Origin: Prevotella sp. P6B1
GTDB taxonomy: Bacteria > Bacteroidota > Bacteroidia > Bacteroidales > Bacteroidaceae
Assembly (NCBI RefSeq): GCF_000702825.1
Contig: NZ_JNKF01000011.1
Span: 310,001 to 374,000, forward strand
Direction: 5' to 3'
DNA: 64,000 bases
The position numbers and the translations under genes are program-made. Of this stretch, positions 1 through 9,080 are shown piece by piece. Within the stretch, counting starts at the first letter, position 1; each line of letters opens with the position of its first letter. Below the pieces are notes generated by a model. It saw only the letters and a list, made by a program, of their open reading frames with translations, did not search any database and was not told where the DNA came from.

Positions 1-2184
1 TATGTGGTATGTAAGATTCCACGCTGGGACCTCTCGAAGTTCCACGGTGTTGATAAGGAGCTCGGTTCATCAATGAAGTCAGTTGGTGAGGTGATGGCCA
101 TAGGTCGTAACTTTGAGGAGGCTATCCAGAAAGGCTTGCGTATGATTGGTCAGGGCATGCACGGCTTTGTGGAGAACAAGGAGCTGAAGATTGCTGATAT
201 CGATGCTGCGCTGCGTGAGCCAACAGATAAGCGTATCTTCGTCATCTCGAAGGCCATGCATGATAAGCTTTACGACATCGACCGCATTCATGAGTTGACC
301 AAGATTGATAAGTGGTTCCTGCAGAAGCTGAAGCACATTATTGATATTGACGAGAAGTTGAAGAAACAGAATATCAATACCCTTGAGAAAGACCTGTTGC
401 GCGAGGCGAAGGTATACGGCTTTACCGATTTCCAGATTGCCCGTGCTATCGGATTGGAGGGCGAGACTCGTAATATGCACGAGGCACTGCTGCTGGTTCG
501 TAACCGTCGTAAGCAGTTCGGTATCCTGCCTGTAGTCAAGCAGATTGACACCTTGGCTGCCGAGTATCCTGCACAGACCAACTATCTGTACGTGACTTAC
601 AGTGGCGTTGCCAGTGATATCCAGTTCGAGGCCGACAAGAAGAGTATCATCGTGCTGGGCTCTGGTGCCTATCGTATCGGTTCTTCGGTAGAGTTCGACT
701 GGTGTGGCGTTCAGGCATTGAATACCATCCGCAAGGAAGGTTGGCGCTCAGTTATGATCAACTATAACCCTGAGACAGTGTCGACAGACTATGATATGTG
801 TGATCGTCTGTACTTCGACGAGCTCACTTTTGAGCGTGTGCTTGACATTATCGACATGGAGCAGCCTTACGGTGTGATTGTTTCGACAGGTGGACAGATT
901 CCTAACAATCTGGCTGTATATCTCGACGAACAGCACGTAAACATCCTTGGTACTCAGGCAGTTGATATTGATGGTGCAGAGGATCGTGCTAAGTTCTCAC
1001 AGATGCTCAATGAGATAGGCGTAAACCAGCCTGAATGGAGCGCGCTTACCTCAATGGAGGATATTGACCGCTTTGTGGACCGTGTAGGATTCCCTGTACT
1101 GGTGCGTCCCTCGTATGTGCTCTCGGGTGCTGCTATGAATGTCTGCTCGAACAAGGAAGAACTTGAGAAGTTCCTGCAGTTGGCAGCCAATGTGTCGGAA
1201 GATCATCCTGTGGTTGTTTCAAAGTTCATTGAGAATGCCAAGGAAATTGAAATGGATGCTGTAGCTAAGGATGGTGAAATTCTGGCATATGCCATCAGTG
1301 AGCATATCGAGTTCGCCGGCGTGCATTCTGGAGATGCCACCATCCAGTTCCCCCCACAGAAACTGTATGTAGAGACCGTTCGTCGTATCAAGCGTATCTC
1401 TCGTCAGATTGCCAAGGCATTGCATATCAATGGTCCGTTCAATATCCAGTTCATGGCGCGTGAGAACGATATCCTTGTGATTGAGTGTAACCTGCGCTCA
1501 TCGCGTAGCTTCCCATTCGTGAGCAAGGTGCTGAAGATGAACTTTATCGACCTGGCTACGAAGGTGATGCTGGGGCTGCCTGTAGAGAAGCCTGCCAAGA
1601 ACCTCTTCGATCTCGACTATGTAGGTATCAAGGCTTCGCAGTTCAGCTTCAACCGTCTGCAGAAGGCCGACCCTGTGCTTGGTGTTGATATGGCATCGAC
1701 TGGTGAAGTTGGTTGTATTGGCGATAATACCGACACTGCACTGCTCAAGGCCATGCTTAGTGTGGGGCACCGTATCCCCAAGAAGACGGTGCTGCTTTCT
1801 ACGGGTTCGGCTAAGCAGAAGGCAGAGATGCTCGACGCTGCCCGTCAGCTGGTCGACAATGGCTATGAACTCTATGCTACAGGCGGTACTTCTAAGTATC
1901 TGACCGACAACGGTGTACAGAATACCATGGTGTATTGGCCCTCAGAGGATGCACAGCCACAGGCCCTCGATCTGCTCCACGAGCACAAGATTGATATGGT
2001 AGTCAATATTCCAAAGGACTTGACCAGCCATGAGTTGACCAACGGTTATAAGATTCGCCGTGCGGCCATCGACCTCAATGTGCCTCTGATTACCAATTCA
2101 CGTTTGGCTAGTGCGTTCATTCACGCATTCTGTACCATAAAATTAAATGAAATTGGTATCAAATCGTGGGCTGAATATCGCTAA
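1..2184 (+). CDS. carB: Carbamoyl-phosphate synthase large subunit (3' part, 5' end outside window)
   Basis: This is the C-terminal 727 residues of the large subunit that makes carbamoyl phosphate from bicarbonate, ammonia and 2 ATP for pyrimidine and arginine synthesis. The frame is open to the first base, so the gene is cut by the window. Visible parts are the end of the first ATP-grasp half, the helical oligomerisation region (about residues 50-190), the second synthetase half starting near the VLGSGAYRIGSSVEFD motif (about 215) with its ATP-grasp domain (about 330-530), and a C-terminal MGS-like allosteric domain (from about 597, LLSTGSAKQK). The length fits a family size near 1070 residues. 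No frameshift is seen. The small subunit carA is expected upstream, outside the window. Confidence 0.97.
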   Translation, partial: YVVCKIPRWDLSKFHGVDKELGSSMKSVGEVMAIGRNFEEAIQKGLRMIGQGMHGFVENKELKIADIDAALREPTDKRIFVISKAMHDKLYDIDRIHELTKIDKWFLQKLKHIIDIDEKLKKQNINTLEKDLLREAKVYGFTDFQIARAIGLEGETRNMHEALLLVRNRRKQFGILPVVKQIDTLAAEYPAQTNYLYVTYSGVASDIQFEADKKSIIVLGSGAYRIGSSVEFDWCGVQALNTIRKEGWRSVMINYNPETVSTDYDMCDRLYFDELTFERVLDIIDMEQPYGVIVSTGGQIPNNLAVYLDEQHVNILGTQAVDIDGAEDRAKFSQMLNEIGVNQPEWSALTSMEDIDRFVDRVGFPVLVRPSYVLSGAAMNVCSNKEELEKFLQLAANVSEDHPVVVSKFIENAKEIEMDAVAKDGEILAYAISEHIEFAGVHSGDATIQFPPQKLYVETVRRIKRISRQIAKALHINGPFNIQFMARENDILVIECNLRSSRSFPFVSKVLKMNFIDLATKVMLGLPVEKPAKNLFDLDYVGIKASQFSFNRLQKADPVLGVDMASTGEVGCIGDNTDTALLKAMLSVGHRIPKKTVLLSTGSAKQKAEMLDAARQLVDNGYELYATGGTSKYLTDNGVQNTMVYWPSEDAQPQALDLLHEHKIDMVVNIPKDLTSHELTNGYKIRRAAIDLNVPLITNSRLASAFIHAFCTIKLNEIGIKSWAEYR

Positions 2185-2240
2185 GATAAGAGGGTAAAAG
2201 CCCTTTTATGACCCTAAAATGCAAAAAAATGGTGTAATAA

Positions 2241-2272
2241 TTTGGTAGTTTCAAATTATTGCACTATTTTTG
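2241..2272 (+). promoter_or_regulatory. Bacteroidota promoter for the sensor kinase - nspC pair
   Basis: A -33-like TTTG (2241-2244), exactly 20 nt, then the -7 box TATTTTTG (2265-2272). The start codon of the kinase follows at 2307, leaving a leader of about 30 nt. The match to the known Bacteroides consensus is seen in sequence; activity is inferred. Confidence 0.7.
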
Positions 2273-2306
2273 CAAAGTCATTGTATTAAATAATTGACTC
2301 TATAGA

Positions 2307-3449
2307 ATGGATGTAGCAGATACTCTTGAATCTAAAATAAACCGCAGTGAGTATAAAATACTCATTGTTGACGATGTAGTAAGTAATGTCCTTTTGTTGA
2401 AGATATTGCTTACCAATGAGAAATTCCAAGTATGTACCGCTAACAACGGCACCACTTGTATTGAGCAGGCAAGAAGTCAGAAACCTGATTTGATTCTGCT
2501 CGATGTCATGATGCCTGACATTAGTGGGTTCGATGCTGCCATCATTCTGAAGAAGGACGAAGCTACTAAGGATATCCCCATCATCTTCCTAACTGCACTC
2601 AATACACCGCAGGATTTGGTACGTGGATTTCAGGTTGGTGCCAGTGACTTCCTGACCAAGCCTTTTAATAAGGAGGAGTTGGTGATGCGTGTGATGCAGC
2701 AGATTTCATTGGTGGCTGCCAAGCGTATCATTGAACAGCAGAATACCGATTTGCGTGCTACACTCGCCAATCGCGATAAGATGTACTCAGTTATTGCCCA
2801 CGATCTTCGTTCACCCATGGCCAGCATCCGTATGGTGCTCAATCTGGTGGTTGCATCAACATCGCCTGAGACTGTAGGCCCTGAACTGTATGAGTTGTTG
2901 GATAAGGCAAATCGGGAATCTGAGGATGTACACGATCTGCTTGACAACTTGTTGAAGTGGACCAAGAGTCAGACTGGGCGTCTGAATGTGGTTATTCAGG
3001 ATCTCGATCTGAACGATATTATTCCTGGTGTTGTTGAAATCTTCGAGATGATTGCGCAGACCAAGCAGATTAAGTTGAACCTGTTGCCGTCGAGCGATAG
3101 CCTTATTGTTACTGCCGACAACGACATGCTGAAGACGGTAATGCGTAATTTCCTGTCGAATGCTATCAAGTTCTCGCCAGAGAATTCGACCATCGATATC
3201 AAGATGAATTCTGATGGAGATTTTGCAAGAATCAGCGTCACCGACCATGGTGTTGGTATAGCTGCCGATCGTATCGGTTCTATTTTTAAGAAAGGTGATA
3301 CTACCTACGGAACCGGCGGTGAGGAAGGCTCTGGACTCGGCTTGCAGTTGTGTCAGGACTTCGCTAGAAAGAACGGAGGAGATTGTTATGTAGAGTCCAT
3401 CGAGGGACAAGGTAGTACTTTTAGCTTTACAGTTCCATTAAAGAAATAA
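2307..3449 (+). CDS. Hybrid response regulator - histidine kinase (REC-HisKA-HATPase)
   Basis: A 380-residue cytoplasmic signalling protein with an N-terminal receiver domain (about 17-130; acidic pair D22/D23, phospho-acceptor D66 in LLDVMMPD, K118 in LTKPF), then a HisKA dimerisation helix with H165 in the H-box IAHDLRSPM, then a HATPase domain with N-box (MRNFLSNAIKFS) and G-box (GSGLGLQL). It has no membrane segment and no output DNA-binding domain, so it should read a phosphorylation or cytosolic input and pass phosphate to another partner. Its stop codon abuts the ATG of nspC with no gap, so the two are almost certainly co-transcribed. The partner and signal cannot be read from sequence. 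Confidence 0.9.
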   Translation: MDVADTLESKINRSEYKILIVDDVVSNVLLLKILLTNEKFQVCTANNGTTCIEQARSQKPDLILLDVMMPDISGFDAAIILKKDEATKDIPIIFLTALNTPQDLVRGFQVGASDFLTKPFNKEELVMRVMQQISLVAAKRIIEQQNTDLRATLANRDKMYSVIAHDLRSPMASIRMVLNLVVASTSPETVGPELYELLDKANRESEDVHDLLDNLLKWTKSQTGRLNVVIQDLDLNDIIPGVVEIFEMIAQTKQIKLNLLPSSDSLIVTADNDMLKTVMRNFLSNAIKFSPENSTIDIKMNSDGDFARISVTDHGVGIAADRIGSIFKKGDTTYGTGGEEGSGLGLQLCQDFARKNGGDCYVESIEGQGSTFSFTVPLKK

Positions 3450-4571
3450 ATGAATACACCTATTTATATTATAGAAGAAACAAAGCTTCGCCGTAACCTC
3501 AGTCTGATTGCTGAAGTTGCGGCGAAAGCCGATATTGAAGTGATACTTGCTTTCAAAGCTTTTGCCCTTTGGAAGACGTTCCCAATTTTCCGTGAGTATA
3601 TCCACAGCACTACCGCCAGTTCACTGTCGGAGGCCCGTTTGGCGTTCGAGGAGTTCAAGGCGCCTGCCCATACATACTCACCTGCCTATACAGAAGAGGA
3701 ATTTCCTGAGATTGTGAAGTGTTCATCCTACATTACCTTTAACTCGCTGTCGCAGTATGAGCGTTTTCACCAGCAGGCCCAGTCAGTATCATTAGGACTG
3801 CGTGTTAATCCAGAATATTCGGAGGTTGGTACCTTATTATATAATCCATGCGCACCAGGTACGCGTTTTGGTATTACTGCAGATAAACTGCCCGAGCAGT
3901 TGCCTGCCGATATTGAAGGTTTTCACTGCCATTGTCATTGCGAGAGTGGGGCAGATGTGTTCCAGCGTACTCTTGTACATATCGAGGAGAAATTTGCTAA
4001 ATGGTTCCCTCAGCTCAAATGGATTAATTTTGGTGGTGGCCATCTCATGACCCGTAAAGATTACGATGTGGAACTGCTTATCCAGTTGATGCGCGACTTC
4101 AAGAGTCGCTATCCTTGGCTTCAGGTAATCCTTGAACCTGGTAGTGCGTTTGCCTGGCAAACTGGTCCGCTTGTATCGCATGTAGTTGACCTTGTGGAGG
4201 ACAAAGGAATCAAAACAGCCATTCTTGACGTCAGCTTCACATGTCATATGCCTGACTGTTTGGAGATGCCTTATATGCCTGAAGTACGTGGCGCAGAGAT
4301 TGTGGATATTGAAAAAGCTACCGAACCGATGACATATCGTTTGGGCGGTAATAGTTGTTTGAGTGGTGATTTTATGGGTTCGTGGACTTTCGACCATGAA
4401 TTAAAAATGGGGGAGGAAGTGATTTTCGAGGATATGATTCACTACACAACCGTGAAAACTTGCACTTTTAACGGAATTTCACATCCTGCTATAGGGATGC
4501 TTCATGCAGATAGTCATTTGGAGATTTTGCGCCGTTTTGGGTACGAAGACTACCGAAATCGCATGGATTAG
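3450..4571 (+). CDS. nspC: Carboxynorspermidine/carboxyspermidine decarboxylase
   Basis: A 373-residue PLP enzyme of the fold-III (alanine racemase-like) decarboxylase group. It removes CO2 from carboxyspermidine or carboxynorspermidine in the alternative polyamine pathway used by many gut Bacteroidota. The Schiff-base lysine is K36 (AFKAFALW); the phosphate-binding GGGH stretch, the EPGSAF segment and the RLGGNSCLSGD block typical of NspC are present. Length fits the family. The start codon directly follows the kinase stop, a translational-coupling arrangement. The partner dehydrogenase is not in the window. Product identity (spermidine or norspermidine) cannot be decided from sequence. Confidence 0.93.
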   Translation: MNTPIYIIEETKLRRNLSLIAEVAAKADIEVILAFKAFALWKTFPIFREYIHSTTASSLSEARLAFEEFKAPAHTYSPAYTEEEFPEIVKCSSYITFNSLSQYERFHQQAQSVSLGLRVNPEYSEVGTLLYNPCAPGTRFGITADKLPEQLPADIEGFHCHCHCESGADVFQRTLVHIEEKFAKWFPQLKWINFGGGHLMTRKDYDVELLIQLMRDFKSRYPWLQVILEPGSAFAWQTGPLVSHVVDLVEDKGIKTAILDVSFTCHMPDCLEMPYMPEVRGAEIVDIEKATEPMTYRLGGNSCLSGDFMGSWTFDHELKMGEEVIFEDMIHYTTVKTCTFNGISHPAIGMLHADSHLEILRRFGYEDYRNRMD

Positions 4572-4632
4572 GCCTATTTTTGTCAAGATTTCGATAAAAT
4601 CGCACTTTTTTGAAAAAAAAACGCCTGAAAAG

Positions 4633-4663
4633 TTTGTTAGTTCCGAAAAAAGCATTACCTTTG
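4633..4663 (+). promoter_or_regulatory. Promoter of the tRNA cluster
   Basis: TTTG (4633-4636), 19 nt, TACCTTTG (4656-4663). It lies about 40 nt before the first tRNA-Gly, in the 133-nt gap after nspC. No other matching promoter is seen between here and the ssb operon. Confidence 0.7.
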
Positions 4664-4704
4664 CACCCGCAATCAAGAGAGATGCCTCTGATAAAGAGAA
4701 TAAC

Positions 4705-4777
4705 GCGGAAATAGCTCAGTTGGTAGAGCACAACCTTGCCAAGGTTGGGGTCGCGGGTCCGAGTCCCGTTTTCCGCT
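4705..4777 (+). tRNA. tRNA-Gly (GCC)
   Basis: A 73-nt cloverleaf: acceptor GCGGAAA (4705-4711) pairs with TTTCCGC (4770-4776), the anticodon loop is TTGCCAA, and the T-loop is GTCCGAGTCC. The 3' CCA is not encoded. It is identical to the copy at 5039-5111. Confidence 0.97.
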
Positions 4778-4828
4778 CACTTGTTGAACAAAAAAGAGTC
4801 ATTAAGGAATGGCCTTAATGGTAAAAAT

Positions 4829-4910
4829 GCCCAGGTGGCGGAATTGGTAGACGCGCACGTTTCAGGTGCGTGTGCCGCAAGGCGTGCAGGTTCGAGTCCT
4901 GTTCTGGGCA
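4829..4910 (+). tRNA. tRNA-Leu (CAG)
   Basis: A class II tRNA with long variable arm. Acceptor GCCCAGG (4829-4835) pairs with TCTGGGC (4903-4909). Anticodon stem CACGT/GCGTG encloses loop TTCAGGT, giving anticodon CAG. CCA is not encoded. Confidence 0.95.
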
Positions 4911-4933
4911 CTCTTTTTTATTCAGCGTATGTT

Positions 4934-5020
4934 GGAGAGGTGGCGGAATTGGTAGACGCGCTACTTTGAGGGGGTAGTGTCAATTGCGACGTGGGAGTTC
5001 GAGTCTCCTCCTCTTCACCA
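4934..5020 (+). tRNA. tRNA-Leu (GAG), CCA encoded
   Basis: A class II tRNA: acceptor GGAGAGG (4934-4940) pairs with CCTCTTC (5010-5016). Anticodon stem CTACT/GGTAG encloses loop TTGAGGG, giving anticodon GAG. The terminal CCA (5018-5020) is encoded, unlike in the neighbouring tRNAs. Confidence 0.95.
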
Positions 5021-5038
5021 TTTATAATTGACTTTTTT

Positions 5039-5111
5039 GCGGAAATAGCTCAGTTGGTAGAGCACAACCTTGCCAAGGTTGGGGTCGCGGGTCCGAGTCC
5101 CGTTTTCCGCT
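5039..5111 (+). tRNA. tRNA-Gly (GCC), second identical copy
   Basis: Identical over 73 nt to 4705-4777, acceptor to discriminator; CCA is not encoded. The two copies bracket the two leucine tRNAs as direct repeats. Confidence 0.97.
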
Positions 5112-5162
5112 CTCTTAATAAGGAAAACAACGACAACAACATCTTTACTTTAACAACCAAAT

Positions 5163-5705
5163 ATGAATTTATATATTAGATATTTTGATAAGGAGACACT
5201 CGTTAAGACTGTTGACGAGGCTATCGATTTTTTAGCATCAATCAATGAGATTGATATGAATCCTCTGTTAGAGGCCGATATCCGCGAATATGCACAGAGC
5301 GACGTGTTCTATCCTAAAAGATATAAAGTTCACCCCAGGGTTTATTTCATTATAATTAAGACTGATGCCGAGACCATGCAGGACTTTAAGGACAAGAAAG
5401 CCGTACATCCTACTGAGGCCAACGCTCATGCTGCCAAGCAAACACCAGCGCTGGTTCGTTTACAGGAAGTCAACGAAGGCTGGTATGAGGGTATTGTGGA
5501 CTTCAAACGTGTACTGATGGTACCAGGTACAGGTAAATTCGAGTATCGTGACACACAATTTGTTGCACGTGTAAAAGCCTTCTCAGGTATGGAGTGTTAC
5601 GAACGTATTATTGATTATCTGCGTGATCGTGTAGATTCTCGTAGTCAATTTCCGTCGCCTAAGGGGAAGAATTTTAAATTCCGTTTCTTAGGAAAAACTA
5701 AATAA
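5163..5705 (+). CDS. Conserved-looking protein of unknown function upstream of ssb
   Basis: A 180-residue soluble protein, not recognised. It has no signal peptide or membrane helix, is mixed alpha/beta by composition, and ends in a basic tail (KGKNFKFRFLGKTK). The ATG at 5163 lies 52 nt after the last tRNA; no promoter box is evident in that gap, so it may be read through from the tRNA promoter. The next gene, ssb, starts 24 nt downstream on the same strand. The context (ssb, gldE) suggests a housekeeping operon, but no function is claimed. Confidence 0.75.
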   Translation: MNLYIRYFDKETLVKTVDEAIDFLASINEIDMNPLLEADIREYAQSDVFYPKRYKVHPRVYFIIIKTDAETMQDFKDKKAVHPTEANAHAAKQTPALVRLQEVNEGWYEGIVDFKRVLMVPGTGKFEYRDTQFVARVKAFSGMECYERIIDYLRDRVDSRSQFPSPKGKNFKFRFLGKTK

Positions 5706-5729
5706 GTTGCAACTAAAATCACTACAATT

Positions 5730-6092
5730 ATGAATAAGGTTATGCTTATTGGCAATGTAGGCCAGGATCCTGAAGTTCGTTATGTTGATCAGGGTGTAGC
5801 TGTGGCGCGTGTTCGCTTGGCAACCACAGAACGTGGTTATACCCTCCAGAATGGTACCCAGGTTCCCGATCATACAGATTGGCATAACGTTATTCTGTGG
5901 CGCCGTTTAGCCGAGATTGTTGAGAAATACGTACATAAGGGCGATAAATTGTATATTGAAGGTCGTATCCGTTACACTACGTACGATGACAAACAGGGTC
6001 AGCGTCGTTATGCAACCGAGATATGGGCTGACAACATGGAATTGCTCTCACCAAAATCAGACAATGGACTATCTTCAACAAATCCTGAATGA
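5730..6092 (+). CDS. ssb: Single-stranded DNA-binding protein, short form without acidic tip
   Basis: A 120-residue OB-fold protein that coats single-stranded DNA in replication and repair. The N-terminal MNKVMLIGNVGQDPEVRY and the WHNVILWRRLAEI block are diagnostic. Family members usually run to about 140-180 residues and end with an acidic tip such as DDDIPF that recruits partner proteins. This one stops after about 12 residues beyond the OB fold (ending SSTNPE) and has no tip. Its last 29 nt overlap the start of gldE in another frame. It may be a paralogue, with a full-length SSB elsewhere, or a tail lost to the overlap. Confidence 0.93.
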   Translation: MNKVMLIGNVGQDPEVRYVDQGVAVARVRLATTERGYTLQNGTQVPDHTDWHNVILWRRLAEIVEKYVHKGDKLYIEGRIRYTTYDDKQGQRRYATEIWADNMELLSPKSDNGLSSTNPE

Positions 6093-7377
6093 AGTTACTG
6101 TCACAGCTCCAAGTCTTGGGGCTGTGATAGCGATTATTATAGCAGCATTGCTGCTTTTGTTTTCCGGTTTCGCATCCGGTTCAGAAATAGCCTTTTTCTC
6201 TTTGTCACCTCATGATATCAATGAACTCGATGAGGAGAGGGGTGATGCCGACAAGTACATACTCCAACTCCGCGAGGATTCTGAACGCACTTTGGCTACA
6301 ATCCTGATTACCAATAATCTGGTAAATGTCACCATTATTATGCTCTGCAATTACTTTTTTGCACATGTCATCGATTTTGGTGCTGCTTATTGGTTGCAGT
6401 TCGTTGTTATCACTGTTCTGCTGACCTTCTTGTTGTTGCTATTTGGTGAAATTATGCCGAAGGTCTATGCTGGTCAACGTGCTCTGTTGTTCTGCCGTCG
6501 GGTAGCTGGCAGTATCATGGTGCTTCGTAAATTGTTTTATCCACTTTCTTCGGTGTTGATCCGCTCTGGTATCATTGCCGAGAAGGTTGTACAGAAGGAA
6601 AATCATGCCCTTAGTGTTGACGACTTGGAACAAGCTCTTGAACTTACTGACGAGAATGAGCTCAAAGAAGAGAAGAATATGCTTGAGGGTATAGTTCGTT
6701 TTGGTGATGAGACAGCCAAGGAGGTAATGACGAGCCGTCAGGATGTTATCGATCTCGATTTTCGTCTGTCCTTCCCAGAGGTGCTCAAGTGTATTGTTGA
6801 GAATAATTATTCGCGTATCCCAGTCTACCAAGACACTATAGATAATATTCGTGGTATACTGTATATCAAGGACTTACTACCTCATCTTTCCAAGCCTTCG
6901 TCATTTCGTTGGCAATCGCTTATTCGGCCGCCTTACTTCGTTCCGGAGACTAAGAAAATTGACGATTTGTTGCGTGATTTTCAAGAAAATAAGGTTCATA
7001 TCGCTATTGTTGTCGATGAGTTTGGCGGCACCAGTGGTATTATTACCCTCGAGGATATCCTTGAGGAGATTGTGGGCGAGATTAATGATGAGTACGATGA
7101 AGAGGAGAAATTCTACACCCGTATCAACGCCAACACCTATGTGTTTGAAGGCAAAACCCTGTTGAGTGATTTCTACAAGATTCTTGATCTTGACGACGAG
7201 ACATTTGAAGCAGTGGAGGGTGATGCTGACTCGCTGGCTGGTTTGCTGTTAGAAATCAAAGGTGACTTCCCCGAGCTTCACGAACGTCTCGATTATGAAA
7301 ACTTTACATTCGAGGTTACTGAACTCGATGGTCATCGTATCTCTAAAATCAAGGTCGTTATCCACGATCCTTCCTAA
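6064..7377 (+). CDS. gldE: Gliding-motility-associated GldE-like CNNM/CBS protein
   Basis: A 437-residue inner-membrane protein with an N-terminal CNNM/DUF21 domain of about four helices (residues 20-190), a pair of CBS domains (about 210-330, IPVYQDTIDNIRGILYIKDL and VDEFGGTSGIITLEDILEEI) and a C-terminal CorC/HlyC transporter-associated domain. GldE proteins are linked to gliding and type IX secretion in Bacteroidota; the biochemical role is unclear (ion transport or support of the GldD lipoprotein). I chose the ATG at 6064, inside the end of ssb, because residues from there begin the hydrophobic domain; an upstream in-frame extension would be buried in ssb. gldD does not follow directly here. 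A paralogue lies at 54455-55732. Confidence 0.85.
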   Translation: MDYLQQILNEVTVTAPSLGAVIAIIIAALLLLFSGFASGSEIAFFSLSPHDINELDEERGDADKYILQLREDSERTLATILITNNLVNVTIIMLCNYFFAHVIDFGAAYWLQFVVITVLLTFLLLLFGEIMPKVYAGQRALLFCRRVAGSIMVLRKLFYPLSSVLIRSGIIAEKVVQKENHALSVDDLEQALELTDENELKEEKNMLEGIVRFGDETAKEVMTSRQDVIDLDFRLSFPEVLKCIVENNYSRIPVYQDTIDNIRGILYIKDLLPHLSKPSSFRWQSLIRPPYFVPETKKIDDLLRDFQENKVHIAIVVDEFGGTSGIITLEDILEEIVGEINDEYDEEEKFYTRINANTYVFEGKTLLSDFYKILDLDDETFEAVEGDADSLAGLLLEIKGDFPELHERLDYENFTFEVTELDGHRISKIKVVIHDPS

Positions 7378-7393
7378 TTAAATACAAGAAACA

Positions 7394-8983
7394 ATGATTA
7401 ATGAATATCAGATAAGAGTCAGACCGGAAGTGGCAGCGCAGCAGGATAGGTTAGTAAGCTATCTGAGCGATGAATATGGTATCAGTCCCAATAGTATCAA
7501 CGGGATTAGGATACTTAAACGTAGTATTGATGCGCGACAACGACAGATTTTTGTTAACCTGAAGGTTCGTGTTTATGTCAACGAGTTGCCGAAGGATGAT
7601 GAATATGTTCACACTGAATATCCAAACGTTGAAGACCGTCCGCAGGTGATTGTGGTAGGTGCGGGGCCTGGTGGTTTGTTTGCAGCCTTGCGCCTGATAG
7701 AATTAGGACTTCGCCCCATTGTACTGGAACGTGGTAAGAATGTTCATGACCGAAAGAAAGATTTGGCCAATATCAGTCGTACACAACTGGTAGATAGTGA
7801 GAGTAACTATTGTTTTGGTGAGGGTGGAGCTGGAGCTTATAGTGATGGGAAGTTATATACGCGTTCAAAAAAGCGTGGTAATACGGATAAGATTCTTAAT
7901 GTGTTTTGTCAGCATGGGGCTTCGACAGCTATTTTGGCTGATGCGCATCCGCATATTGGTACCGACCGTTTGCCAAAGGTGATAGAGGCTATGCGTAATA
8001 CAATCATCAGGTGTGGTGGCGAAGTGCATTTTCAGACTAAAATGACACGACTGGTGATGGATGATGGTGGTAAAGTGATAGGTGTTGAAGCTATCAGTCA
8101 GCATCCAGGTCCTGATACACAACAGCAATATGATGGTCCGGTAATTCTAGCAACAGGTCACTCGGCTCGAGATGTTTATCGCTATCTGGCTGATGCAAAG
8201 ATTGAGATTGAGGCGAAAGGAATAGCTGTTGGTGTGCGATTGGAGCATCCGAGTCAGCTGATAGACCAGATACAATACCATAGCAAGCAGGGACGTGGTC
8301 AATGGTTGCCCGCTGCGGAATATGCAATGGTTACGCAGGTTGATGGTCGTGGCGTATATTCGTTCTGTATGTGTCCTGGTGGTTTTGTAATTCCTGCAGC
8401 TACCGATAAGGAACAGATTGTGGTGAATGGTATGAGTCCGGCAAGTCGTGGTACAGCATGGAGTAATAGCGGCATGGTGGTCGAGGTACGTCCCGAGGAT
8501 ATTGAGGGTGATGACTGTCTGGCTATGATGCGATTCCAGGAACAATTGGAGAAGACGTGCTGGCAACAAGGAAATATGAAACAGACGGCACCTGCACAGC
8601 GTATGGCAGACTTTGTGAATGGTAAGTTGAGCTATGATTTGCCTAAGTCTTCGTATGCGCCAGGATTGATTTCGAGCCCGTTGCATTTTTGGTTGCCACC
8701 AATGATTGGCAAGCGTTTACAACAGGGCTTTAAGACCTTCGGTAAAAACGCACATGGTTTTCTGACTAACGAGGCGGTAATGATTGCGGTAGAAACGCGT
8801 ACGTCGAGTCCAGTGCGTATTGTTCGTGATCGAGAAACGTTGCAGCATGTTCGTATTCAAGGGCTTTTCCCCTGTGGTGAGGGTGCTGGCTATGCAGGCG
8901 GCATTGTGTCGGCAGGTGTTGACGGAGAACGATGTGCGGATGCAGTAGCGCAATACCTTGGATACGCGAAAATGAAAGACTGA
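7394..8983 (+). CDS. FAD-dependent dehydrogenase (COG2509-type)
   Basis: A 529-residue cytoplasmic oxidoreductase. The Rossmann motif VVGAGPGGLFAAL begins near residue 87, unusually far from the N-terminus because a roughly 80-residue leading domain precedes it, as in this family. Further FAD-contact blocks are CFGEGGAGAYSDGKL and the C-terminal LFPCGEGAGYAGGIVSAGVDG. The substrate is unknown. The gene starts 16 nt after gldE and is likely co-transcribed. No broken motif is seen. Confidence 0.88.
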   Translation: MINEYQIRVRPEVAAQQDRLVSYLSDEYGISPNSINGIRILKRSIDARQRQIFVNLKVRVYVNELPKDDEYVHTEYPNVEDRPQVIVVGAGPGGLFAALRLIELGLRPIVLERGKNVHDRKKDLANISRTQLVDSESNYCFGEGGAGAYSDGKLYTRSKKRGNTDKILNVFCQHGASTAILADAHPHIGTDRLPKVIEAMRNTIIRCGGEVHFQTKMTRLVMDDGGKVIGVEAISQHPGPDTQQQYDGPVILATGHSARDVYRYLADAKIEIEAKGIAVGVRLEHPSQLIDQIQYHSKQGRGQWLPAAEYAMVTQVDGRGVYSFCMCPGGFVIPAATDKEQIVVNGMSPASRGTAWSNSGMVVEVRPEDIEGDDCLAMMRFQEQLEKTCWQQGNMKQTAPAQRMADFVNGKLSYDLPKSSYAPGLISSPLHFWLPPMIGKRLQQGFKTFGKNAHGFLTNEAVMIAVETRTSSPVRIVRDRETLQHVRIQGLFPCGEGAGYAGGIVSAGVDGERCADAVAQYLGYAKMKD

Positions 8984-9008
8984 AAAAATGAAAAAATAAA
9001 GGAAAAGG

Positions 9009-9040
9009 TTTGGTAATTCCAAATCTTTTTTTTATTTTTG
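9009..9040 (+). promoter_or_regulatory. Promoter of the cytidylate-kinase-like gene
   Basis: TTTG (9009-9012), 20 nt, TATTTTTG (9033-9040); start codon at 9081. Confidence 0.7.
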
Positions 9041-9080
9041 CAACATCAAAGAGAATCTATTAACTAAAACTTGGAACGAT

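Noticed and set aside
2191-2207. A terminator after carB (AGGG-TAAAAG-CCCT then TTTT)
   Set aside because: Only a 4-bp stem; too weak to list as a feature.
4504-5179. ORFs across the tRNA cluster
   Set aside because: They translate tRNA genes with intact cloverleaf structures.
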